Assembly: GCA_004322215.1 (NCBI GenBank) | Contig: SCSM01000040.1 | Span: 62,001 to 126,000 of the forward strand | Direction: 5' to 3' | Source of the DNA: Bacteroidota bacterium | Lineage (GTDB): Bacteria; Bacteroidota; Ignavibacteria; Kapaibacteriales; UBA2268 | Length of the DNA stretch: 64,000 nt | Part shown: positions 51,496 through 59,853 of the stretch, one piece after another | Layout of the letters: each line of letters starts with the position of its first letter | Numbering within the stretch: the stretch's first letter is position 1 | Notes under the pieces: generated by a model | The model's input: only the letters and a program-made list of their open reading frames with translations | Database searches by the model: none | Told to the model about the DNA's origin: nothing | Position numbers and translations under genes: made by a program

Positions 51496-53099
51496 CTCAA
51501 TATCTGAATTATTTCGGATTTCAATAATTTCTTATTACTATTAACACGCAAGATATACATTCCGTTGCAAAGTCCGGATAAATTAATTTTTTGAATTGTT
51601 CCAGTCCGGTCAAAATTCAAAGATTCATTCCCAAAAGTCGTAACGCATTCGCCAAAAATATTAAACAATCTGATTTCCGGTAGGGGCAATTCATGAATTG
51701 CCCCTACATTTATATTAATGAAATCCGTGGCAGGATTCGGATATAATAAAATATTGAAATCATTTTTATAATTTTCTTCAACCGACGTAACACCACTCCC
51801 TTTAATATCCAACGACAGCTTCCAACCCGGGTTTGAACCTTCTCCTGAATATGCACCATATTTTGATATTGTCATCTGATTACCATTGAAATCCAAGTCA
51901 TAATCAATATCTTTTTCCATAAACAAATAATCAACTTTTGCTTTAGATGTTCCTGATTTCGGATAAAAATCCATTTCTCCGATAATTGTACTTGGATTAT
52001 TAAAATATGAATCTGCTTCATTAATTAAACCGGTCAAATTATCATTTGCTGATTGTGCAGAAATTGGTGTAGTGGCAAAAATTGCATTCGCCATAATAAT
52101 TTGCTTTTCTGTTGGCACCGGATTAGTAATTCTAACTCCGATATTAACATTGTAAATGGAATTATTATATACGAAAATTTCTTTTGGACTGCGGCTGTTG
52201 TGCGGCTGAAACGTCATTGCACCTTCGGGTGAGATAACAAAAATATTATGATGAACCGATACATTCCCGGTTGCCTGGAGCAAAAATTCACGTGGATTAT
52301 TATAAAAGAAATTTCCGTAACATTCAACTCTGTCATCCGAACCGGTTCCACTGAGAGGTTGTCCGCCGAAAAGCACATTTGGTCTGTCTCCATCCGGTGA
52401 TTCGCGGTCATTCTTTGCAAAAACATTATGTCGTACAATTGTTGACGAGGGTAGTGTTGGAATACCCGGAAATGAAGGTCTATCGTTCTGATGTTTGATT
52501 TGCATGCAATATCCGACAGGATTCAGTACAAAGTTATACTCAATTATTCCCCTTATAAAAGGCATATTCCCATCTGAATTACCAAGATACAATCCCGTTC
52601 CGGCACTCATTATTTTATTATAGCTGATTGTCCAGTTCCAGCACGGAATTTTTGTAGAAATGCCAACTGTCTGCTGGTCTGAGTCATGTCTTATTATAAT
52701 ATTATTATGAATCCAGATGTGGTGAGCCCAATTCGTGGCACTGCCCGACGCCTTTATTGCATCAATATAAGGAATCTTATGTCCATCGAATTTCAATCCT
52801 TCTATTTTTATATAACTACAATCAGTGATGTCCATCGTATTGCTTCCGTCCCGTCCCAACAGCACAGCTTCGTGAGGCACTTCGGATTTAATAACAATCC
52901 AATTGTCAGCATACCCGTTGATGTTATTCAATCTTAATCCGTCCGTGTAATTCCCCGGTGTCAGCAACAATGTATCGCCTGCAACTAACTGGTCCCGAAA
53001 ATTAAGATAATTGGCTGGGTTAGCAATGTAGGTAGCGGTATGGAGACTAATGCATCCAAAAACAAAAAGAAGATAGTAAATAGTATTAATGATTTTCAT
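51492..53099 (-). CDS. Chondroitinase-B/PL6-like beta-helix protein with T9SS CTD containing a palindrome-encoded insert
   Basis: PANYLNFRDQLVAGDTLLLTPGNYTDGLRLNNINGYADNWIVIKSE; CTD NVGAIHELPLPEIRLFNIFGECV. Confidence 0.8.
   Translation of the reverse strand: MKIINTIYYLLFVFGCISLHTATYIANPANYLNFRDQLVAGDTLLLTPGNYTDGLRLNNINGYADNWIVIKSEVPHEAVLLGRDGSNTMDITDCSYIKIEGLKFDGHKIPYIDAIKASGSATNWAHHIWIHNNIIIRHDSDQQTVGISTKIPCWNWTISYNKIMSAGTGLYLGNSDGNMPFIRGIIEYNFVLNPVGYCMQIKHQNDRPSFPGIPTLPSSTIVRHNVFAKNDRESPDGDRPNVLFGGQPLSGTGSDDRVECYGNFFYNNPREFLLQATGNVSVHHNIFVISPEGAMTFQPHNSRSPKEIFVYNNSIYNVNIGVRITNPVPTEKQIIMANAIFATTPISAQSANDNLTGLINEADSYFNNPSTIIGEMDFYPKSGTSKAKVDYLFMEKDIDYDLDFNGNQMTISKYGAYSGEGSNPGWKLSLDIKGSGVTSVEENYKNDFNILLYPNPATDFININVGAIHELPLPEIRLFNIFGECVTTFGNESLNFDRTGTIQKINLSGLCNGMYILRVNSNKKLLKSEIIQILR
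51680..51707. repeat. 28-bp perfect palindrome GTAGGGGCAATTCATGAATTGCCCCTAC (in-frame within CDS)
   Basis: Direct reading; encodes VGAIHELPL on minus strand. Confidence 0.92.
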
Positions 53100-53120
53100 A
53101 ATAATCCATTCTAAAGTTGA

Positions 53121-53154
53121 TATATCATAAAAATACGAATTTTGTTATATATCA
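53121..53154. repeat. 34-bp direct repeat, left copy: TATATCATAAAAATACGAATTTTGTTATATATCA
   Basis: Identical to 54275-54308; a degenerate partial copy (AAATTGTTATATATCATTT) follows at about 53169-53187. Confidence 0.92.
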
Positions 53155-53228
53155 CACAACATTTATCACAAATTGTTATATATCATTTAGTAACTACAAC
53201 ACCTTATTTTATTATAATTTTTCTGATT

Positions 53229-54131
53229 TCAATAAAAATTCCAAAATTTATCTTTTTTCCAATCCATTGGAAATCCCATATAATGCAAGGGTATCTCAGG
53301 ATATTCAATCAATAAATTAGTTAACTTCTCATTAAAAGTTGTATTTGGATTAATGATTTTTGAAAGATAAAAAATAATAGTTAGAATTATATAAATTCTG
53401 TCTGCCCTATCAGGTATATTTGTCAGCCACTCATTATATGGATTTCTTGGTATCATTGGTTTAATTGGTAGTTGTCTGTTCCAAAGTCTTGAATGATGAG
53501 CGCAAATATTTCTTACGAATGAAAGTGATTCAAACCAGGATTCTAATACAATTGCATCTACGCCAAAGTAATGCGCAATTTCCTTTTTAGCTTTTGATAT
53601 TTTTAAGTTCTTATATAAGAGTGAAACCTGCCCTAAAGAAATTATTTCCAATGACATCCATGATGGAGGTAGTTCTGGTTCAGTATATTTAGTTTTATAA
53701 TGATTTATAAATATCTCTTTTGATGATTTTGTCGTATCATAAAGAATTTCGATAAACCTATTTTTATAATTAATATTTTTGTATAATGTTTCGTTTAAAT
53801 ACCAATGACTGCCAAATTCAATTGAATAATTATAAATCAGTTGTGTTTTGAAAGAATTTTCTATTCTTTCAAGTTGGTCGAAAATTAGTAAACGCAATTT
53901 CCTGTCAAAAATGAATGTTTTAATAATCTGGCTAAATTTAGTATTGCTTTTGAATTGATGAAGTTCATGTGGCGGTTTGAGAAATGTATGCCAATATCCA
54001 CTTAATTTATAATAGCTTATATTTTTTAAATATCTTTCTGCTTCATCATTATTATCTATAATCAAACCCCTGCTTTTAAGAAGTTCAATCTGCTCTGTGA
54101 AGGATAATGGATTTTTGTTGAAATTTGACAT
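53229..54131 (-). CDS. Abi_2 superfamily (AbiD/AbiF-like) HEPN abortive-infection protein
   Basis: YKLSGYWHTFL, FDRKLRLLIFDQLERIENSFKTQL, HWYLNE, SFVRNICAHHSRLWNR (RNxxAH HEPN motif). Confidence 0.9.
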   Translation of the reverse strand: MSNFNKNPLSFTEQIELLKSRGLIIDNNDEAERYLKNISYYKLSGYWHTFLKPPHELHQFKSNTKFSQIIKTFIFDRKLRLLIFDQLERIENSFKTQLIYNYSIEFGSHWYLNETLYKNINYKNRFIEILYDTTKSSKEIFINHYKTKYTEPELPPSWMSLEIISLGQVSLLYKNLKISKAKKEIAHYFGVDAIVLESWFESLSFVRNICAHHSRLWNRQLPIKPMIPRNPYNEWLTNIPDRADRIYIILTIIFYLSKIINPNTTFNEKLTNLLIEYPEIPLHYMGFPMDWKKDKFWNFY

Positions 54132-54150
54132 AGTTAATTAAAATGAAAAG

Positions 54151-54191
54151 ACTCGCCCTGGTGCGCTGTTCCTATGGGAAGCGTGGCGAGT
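54151..54191 (-). ncRNA. Candidate structured RNA / 5' leader hairpin of abi gene
   Basis: Minus strand ACTCGCC-A-CGC-TTCC-CATA-GGAA-CA-GCG-CACCA-GGGCGAGT then CTTTTCATTTT; GC-rich island in AT-rich DNA, 20 nt upstream of abi ATG. Confidence 0.6.
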
Positions 54192-54274
54192 ACTGTTAAT
54201 CAAAATTAAATATTATTTTTCATAAATGCAAATTTATTTTATAATATTATTTCAAACAATTTAGCGAATTACAT

Positions 54275-54308
54275 TATATCATAAAAATACGAATTTTGTT
54301 ATATATCA
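54275..54308. repeat. 34-bp direct repeat, right copy
   Basis: TATATCATAAAAATACGAATTTTGTTATATATCA, perfect match to 53121-53154. Confidence 0.92.
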
Positions 54309-54312
54309 TTTT

Positions 54313-54402
54313 TCACCACACCACAACTTTTCCTGTTCTGATATTTCCTTTTGACTTTACTTTTAAATAATACAATCCTTTTTGTAGGATGGATGTATTC
54401 AA
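54313..54402 (-). pseudogene. Orphan T9SS CTD fragment
   Basis: Minus-strand LNTSILQKGLYYLKVKSKGNIRTGKVVVW*; in-frame stop immediately upstream. Confidence 0.65.
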
Positions 54403-54508
54403 TTATATTTTGGCTAAAACATAGCAAATTGCTAATTTAATATTAAATTATTGTAAATACAAAGATTAAAGAGTTTAAACAATTTAAAATACTACAGTTA
54501 AATAAAAA

Positions 54509-55111
54509 ATGGATGAATTACAAATAGAATCAGTAATAAAAGAAGTTTCTGACTTTAACAAAAAGGCTGCTAACAAGGTAGATAATAGACTTGCTAAATT
54601 TTTAGAACTTTTTAATAATGAATTTCCTGAAAATAGTATTGTTAGATTTAAAGCTGAGACAATAACTTGGGCTTTTTTAGATACTGTATTATCTTTATAT
54701 GCAAATGGGAATAATAGTTCTGTTATTATTGAAATATATTCAATTATTGAAAAATTCGCAATTCGTGATTTGCCAAAATTTCTAAGTAGGAACAAAAAAG
54801 TACAATCAATAATTACTGATTTAATCGAACGTAAGAATTTAAATGAAATTGCAATATTCTTTGAAAGAATTGGTATTTGGTCAGATAATGATTTAATAAA
54901 TATAAAACAAATAACAAAAATTAGAAATGGAATTGCTCATAAAAGTGAAAAATTGATTGCAAAGGCTCTAAATAGTGGAAAAAAAACACATTTTTTAGAA
55001 ATTGACTCAATTGTTAAAGAATATGATTCAAGTCAATTTATTATTATTACTATTAATCTTTTATTAAAAATAATTTTTAATAAAAAATATTCAAATAATT
55101 TGAAAAAATGA
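54509..55111 (+). CDS. HEPN-motif hypothetical protein
   Basis: 200 aa, helical, KQITKIRNGIAHKSEKL (Rx4H) motif. Confidence 0.65.
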   Translation: MDELQIESVIKEVSDFNKKAANKVDNRLAKFLELFNNEFPENSIVRFKAETITWAFLDTVLSLYANGNNSSVIIEIYSIIEKFAIRDLPKFLSRNKKVQSIITDLIERKNLNEIAIFFERIGIWSDNDLINIKQITKIRNGIAHKSEKLIAKALNSGKKTHFLEIDSIVKEYDSSQFIIITINLLLKIIFNKKYSNNLKK

Positions 55112-55250
55112 AAAACTTCCTACAACACTTGATATGAACAATAAGGATTTGGTTGATAAAAGAGGTATCGTTTCTCGCCTCAAATTTCGTAACTATGAAT
55201 ACTAACATAGCAGGCAATTAATTACTTGTATTACTGCTAAAAGTAACCAA

Positions 55251-56363
55251 TTAATGCTTTACAAATATTTTACTTTTATCTTTTATTTTCAAATAATATA
55301 TTCCATCAATTAACTGTGATGTATTCATCTGTATTTTTATTTCACCTATTTCCTTATCTCCTTCAAAAACAGTCATCACTTCCCGTCCAAGCATGTCATA
55401 AAGCTTCAATGAAACAAAACCGGATATTGGATTGTTGAAACTTATTTCAGCGGATTCGCTGACTGGATTGGGATTTATTTCTAAAACTTTACTCTGAGTT
55501 TCAACATCCCCGACATCGGTAACACCAGACCAGCCGGCAACACGAGCCATCATCCACCAGAAAGCTTTTCCTTTCTGCTGACAATTCAAACATTTCGAGT
55601 GGGCACATCCACAGCTATTGCATTTACCCGGATTCGCTGCACACCATTCATCAGCCCAGTTCCCGCCATTATAATCACAGGCGTCATTCGCTCCTTTGTC
55701 AAGAAAATACTTTCCGTCGGGGTCGTAACTCTCGATGTCTGCAAAATCGAAAAGGATTTTATTATTGTCTCTGCAAAATGTTCTGATTTGCTCATTTCTC
55801 TGATTTACATTACCGTTCACACCCGTACCATTCAAATGTCCCGTCATATAAATAAATTTGATATTCGGGAATTCACTCTCCAACTGATTCATCAGGTTCA
55901 GATAAGTCTGAATATCGCTCTGTGAGCCGTCCACCTGACCACACCATGACCACATCACCATATTAATGTTTTGCGTATTATTGTTAAGCATCGTCCTCGT
56001 TCTCGTTGCCCATGTTGTTCTGTCAGGATTACCCAAATCCCCTGCGAGCAAAGATGCATCATTCAGATAAAGAGAGCCATCTCCTTTATTATACGTATGA
56101 ACCGAACCCGGCAAATTATTCAGCAGACTCATACCCGTAACAATCTGGCTTCCGTGAGAAGTATGCCCGTAAGCCAGCCGAAAATCCGATTTCGCCTGTT
56201 CCACCCAATTATCAGACACTTTAGTAATGTCACAGCAGCTATGGTCAATTATTATCGGTCTGTTCTGGCTAAACGCAGTCACTGAAATAAACAGAAAAGC
56301 AAGAATCAAAATCATCAAACGTGTTTTCATATAACCTCCAAAAAAATAATTTGTAATTTTCAA
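55251..56363 (-). CDS. Secreted hypothetical protein with Cys-rich segment and T9SS CTD
   Basis: Signal peptide, LAYGHTSHGSQIVTG, CNSCGCAHSKCLNCQQKG, CTD INPNPVSESAEISFNNPISG...GIYYLKIKDK. Confidence 0.75.
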   Translation of the reverse strand: MKITNYFFGGYMKTRLMILILAFLFISVTAFSQNRPIIIDHSCCDITKVSDNWVEQAKSDFRLAYGHTSHGSQIVTGMSLLNNLPGSVHTYNKGDGSLYLNDASLLAGDLGNPDRTTWATRTRTMLNNNTQNINMVMWSWCGQVDGSQSDIQTYLNLMNQLESEFPNIKFIYMTGHLNGTGVNGNVNQRNEQIRTFCRDNNKILFDFADIESYDPDGKYFLDKGANDACDYNGGNWADEWCAANPGKCNSCGCAHSKCLNCQQKGKAFWWMMARVAGWSGVTDVGDVETQSKVLEINPNPVSESAEISFNNPISGFVSLKLYDMLGREVMTVFEGDKEIGEIKIQMNTSQLIDGIYYLKIKDKSKIFVKH

Positions 56364-56742
56364 TTTTCAATAAATTTTTAATATTTTAATTCATAATTTT
56401 CAAAACATTATTTATATATTTCAATAGCACACCGATTTTACTGATTCCTAAAAATTCTGTGCAAATCTGTCTTATCCGTCTCATCTGTGTCCTATTAATT
56501 GATTTATTTGTCTATTATTTTTTTCTTTCTTTTAATATTTCTTCATTAAAAATTCATTTTAAATTTTAATTTGAAAATTCTTTGTGTTCCTCTGTGCTTA
56601 ACTCAGTGTAACTCTGTGATACAAAAAATGACTGTTAACCTTATCCACACAACACTCAACACACAAAACTCAAAACAATTTATATATTTCATCATTAAAA
56701 ATTCATTTTAAATTTTAAATTATAAATTGAAAATTCTTAGAA

Positions 56743-58152
56743 CTATTCTTTCACAAACATCTCCGTTTCATTTCCAATTTTTACAAAATACACACCCTCT
56801 GCCAATTTGGAAATATCTATCCTCATCCCTTCTTCTATTTGGATACGGGCAGGCATAAGGTTAAGGACACATTCTCCCAAAATGTTATATATACAAATAT
56901 CCTGAAGGGGCAATTCGTGAATTGCCCCTACATTTATTTCAATATAATTCGTCGCAGGATTTGGATAAACCGATAATGAAGATAATGATGAATTATCATC
57001 AACACCCATTGGAAGCCATTCATAAGCTCCTATATCAATTGTATAATGCAAGGGACGTACTCTATAAAACATTGGGTGTTCATACTCATAAAAAGGGATT
57101 AGACTCGTTCCTGATACTGAATCTGGGTCTGTTCCCGCATTAATTGCAGGATTCCCGAATAATAACTGATAATCATAATTTGTTTCATTCCTAAATCCTG
57201 CCTGTGTAACATCCGCAAAATGTATATTAGTTACAGTATCTGCTGTACCAAGTAAAACCTCACCAGGCCCTGTAAATATGTTATTAATTATTTTTGCTTC
57301 TGTTGTTCCTTGCTCAACATGGACAAAAGTCGCTCCTGCACTCCTTTTATTCACTATTGTATTGTTTACAATATAAAGCACATTTTCAGGATTTTTTAAT
57401 CCTTCAGCACCATAAGAAATTAATTTCTTGTTTTCAGCATTAGGTCCCTGCATCAAGAGATTGCCTATGATAAAAGATTTTCCCCCGTTCGGCAGGTCAA
57501 TCAGCATACTCGAATTTCCTGTTTCTTCATCCATGATTCTGTTGTACAAAATGTAATTTTCTCTGGCGCGGCTTTTCAGATTATGACCTATTTTTGCATG
57601 ATGTGAATAATTGAATCTGAACCTCAGACTTCTGACTTTTCCAATGTAAAGATTGTGAGATTGTCCGTCGCCATAACCATTATGGTTAAATTCCGATTGC
57701 ACGATAACAATATCACTACTGTCATTTGCACCCGTTAAAACTCCATCTTCATTATCGTGAAAATTGCAATGGCGGATTGTAAGATTTGTTCCTTCAAAGC
57801 GAATTCCAGCACCGTTTTGGTCGGGAACAGTACAATCCGAAAATTCGATGTATTCGATTACATTATTATTTCCCCCGACAACCCAAATCGCCTTGCCTCC
57901 TGAATTCTTTCCTCCTGCCGCAAGATGAGCAAAGCCACCAACACCACGAATTAATATATTATTTTTTAAGAAGGAGCATACATCACCAGAATATGTTCCT
58001 GCATCAATTTCGACAGTATCCCCATCCTGAACAGCAGCAGATGTTAATGCCTGGCTCGGAACTGCGAATTGCTTTCCCGACCCAACTTTAATAACACTTG
58101 AATTTGCAGTTAAACATAATAAGAACAATAGTAAAATTGTAGAAAGTATCAT
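56743..58152 (-). CDS. Secreted right-handed beta-helix protein with T9SS CTD containing palindrome-encoded insert
   Basis: LKNNILIRGVGG..., FNYSHHAKIGHNLKSRA; CTD VYPNPATNYIEINVGAIHELPLQDICIYNILGECV. Confidence 0.82.
   Translation of the reverse strand: MILSTILLLFLLCLTANSSVIKVGSGKQFAVPSQALTSAAVQDGDTVEIDAGTYSGDVCSFLKNNILIRGVGGFAHLAAGGKNSGGKAIWVVGGNNNVIEYIEFSDCTVPDQNGAGIRFEGTNLTIRHCNFHDNEDGVLTGANDSSDIVIVQSEFNHNGYGDGQSHNLYIGKVRSLRFRFNYSHHAKIGHNLKSRARENYILYNRIMDEETGNSSMLIDLPNGGKSFIIGNLLMQGPNAENKKLISYGAEGLKNPENVLYIVNNTIVNKRSAGATFVHVEQGTTEAKIINNIFTGPGEVLLGTADTVTNIHFADVTQAGFRNETNYDYQLLFGNPAINAGTDPDSVSGTSLIPFYEYEHPMFYRVRPLHYTIDIGAYEWLPMGVDDNSSLSSLSVYPNPATNYIEINVGAIHELPLQDICIYNILGECVLNLMPARIQIEEGMRIDISKLAEGVYFVKIGNETEMFVKE
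56907..56928. repeat. Palindromic dispersed repeat GGGGCAATTCGTGAATTGCCCC, in-frame within CDS
   Basis: Identical 22-mer to 1000-1021. Confidence 0.92.
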
Positions 58153-58372
58153 TTGTTACCCGATTAATATAAAAACCGATATTAAATTAATAATAACCTT
58201 ATTAATTACATAACACAAAATCAAATGAAAAGTTGCAAACGTATATTTCACTTCCTTAAGGAAGGGTTCGGGAAGGTGTAAAAAATAAAATAATTAAAAG
58301 ACACTATCTGCAATTTGTTTAGTTGATGATACGTTATTAAATTTGTTAGAATAATAAATAATAGGTTAAGAA

Positions 58373-58555
58373 ATGCTGACAAAAGAACTTGTAACAAAAA
58401 CGATTCATTCATTGCCCGAAGAATTTGAACCAGAGGAACTAAAAGACAGAATAATTCTTCTTGATAAGATACAACAGGGCTTGAAAGATTCAGAAGAAGA
58501 AAGAACATTTAGCGAAAAGGAAGCATCAAAAAGGCTTGAAAAATGGCTATTATAA
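58373..58555 (+). CDS. Orphan antitoxin-like small protein
   Basis: 60 aa ...KIQQGLKDSEEERTFSEKEASKRLEKWLL resembles the 15860 antitoxin; no toxin ORF follows. Confidence 0.5.
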   Translation: MLTKELVTKTIHSLPEEFEPEELKDRIILLDKIQQGLKDSEEERTFSEKEASKRLEKWLL

Positions 58556-58760
58556 TTTCCACTATCAAATTCAAATTTAAAAACCTATATATAATATTAA
58601 AACCTTATATATTCCTTATATATTCCTTTTGACCTTAATAACAAACCTATGAAACTCCAATCAAACCTTATTACCTTATTTTGATTTGGATTTAATTGAT
58701 TCAGGTTAAAAAAGTAATTATTACTTAAGCTAAATAGTAATATACTAATGTACTTACGAA

Positions 58761-58920
58761 TGGCACACCGATTGCTATAAACAAAAAAATGGAGCCGTCA
58801 TTGGGATTTGGGGTAGCAAACAACACCAATGAGGCTCCCTGCCGGCAAAGCTCCATTATACTTAATGGGGCTTGCCTTTTAGCGGATGTTCACGTTCTTA
58901 CATTGACAAGCTCTGTGCCA
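58761..58920. ncRNA. Candidate structured intergenic RNA/DNA element
   Basis: Closing stem TGGCACA(58761-58767)/TGTGCCA(58914-58920); stem GGAGCCGTCATTGG(58791-58804)/CCAATGAGGCTCC(58826-58838); stem GGCAAAGCTCCATT(58844-58857)/AATGGGGCTTGCC(58864-58876) followed by TTTT; minus strand has T7 after the 58791 stem. Confidence 0.55.
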
Positions 58921-59105
58921 ATTTATTTTTAATTATTTATCATTTTCTTAATTCATTGAATTTCAATCTGTAACAAAAATTACAATTTTGTCCGTTTTTA
59001 TTTGTGGTCTTATATTTTTATTCGTTTTGATTATATATCTGCACAGATGAGTAAAATTAACCATAATCCTGATTCGTTACTGATAATTTCAATTTTCATT
59101 TTATA

Positions 59106-59657
59106 TTGTTATTTGATTTTGAACCTTTTGAGGTTTTACTGAAAAAATTAATGTCAATATTGCTGATAATAACAACTGTATTTCATTTATGCGGTTTCTG
59201 CTTCGTTTTCGTAATTGCTCAGAAATCACACAGGAAATACATACGTAATAAAATCAAATCCGAACTTATCAAAACCGAGACTTTGAAATTTTCCAAATAT
59301 GAAATTAAAAGTAGAATTGTCCATATTAATTATGTGAAAGAAGATGAAATCAAATTTGATAATTCTATGTACGATATCGTTTCAGTAAAAGAAACCTCTG
59401 ATTCATTATTCATTACCTGCATCAATGACAAAGAAGAAAAAATATTAATTGAAAATTACATAGAAAATGAAAAAAAATCTGATTCTGATTCTAATCAGAC
59501 AAATTATAAGAATTTGAAACCTTTCTCGGTTTTTGTTTTAAATGAATTAAGAAAATATCCTGAATTTTATTCAATCAGGATTCTGGAAAATGAGTTTGGA
59601 AATGATTTTTACAAATCAATTATTTCCGATGTATTATCTCCGCCTCCCAAAGCTTAA
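59106..59657 (+). CDS. Hypothetical membrane-anchored protein
   Basis: 183 aa, N-terminal TM, upstream of TonB-dependent receptor. Confidence 0.5.
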   Translation: MLFDFEPFEVLLKKLMSILLIITTVFHLCGFCFVFVIAQKSHRKYIRNKIKSELIKTETLKFSKYEIKSRIVHINYVKEDEIKFDNSMYDIVSVKETSDSLFITCINDKEEKILIENYIENEKKSDSDSNQTNYKNLKPFSVFVLNELRKYPEFYSIRILENEFGNDFYKSIISDVLSPPPKA

Positions 59658-59853
59658 TCTGTTCCATTTGATTAATAACTACTATTTTTAAATAGTAAGC
59701 TAATAAAAAAATTCATTTTCGGATTTTTCCTCTCACATTTAAGTAAGCGGATAAAACCATTTGTTGGTATTGAATCCATACCACTATCTTTAGATTGTGT
59801 CTGTTCAATATCATAAATATATAGTATAACAAAAATTAATAACGGAGATAATA

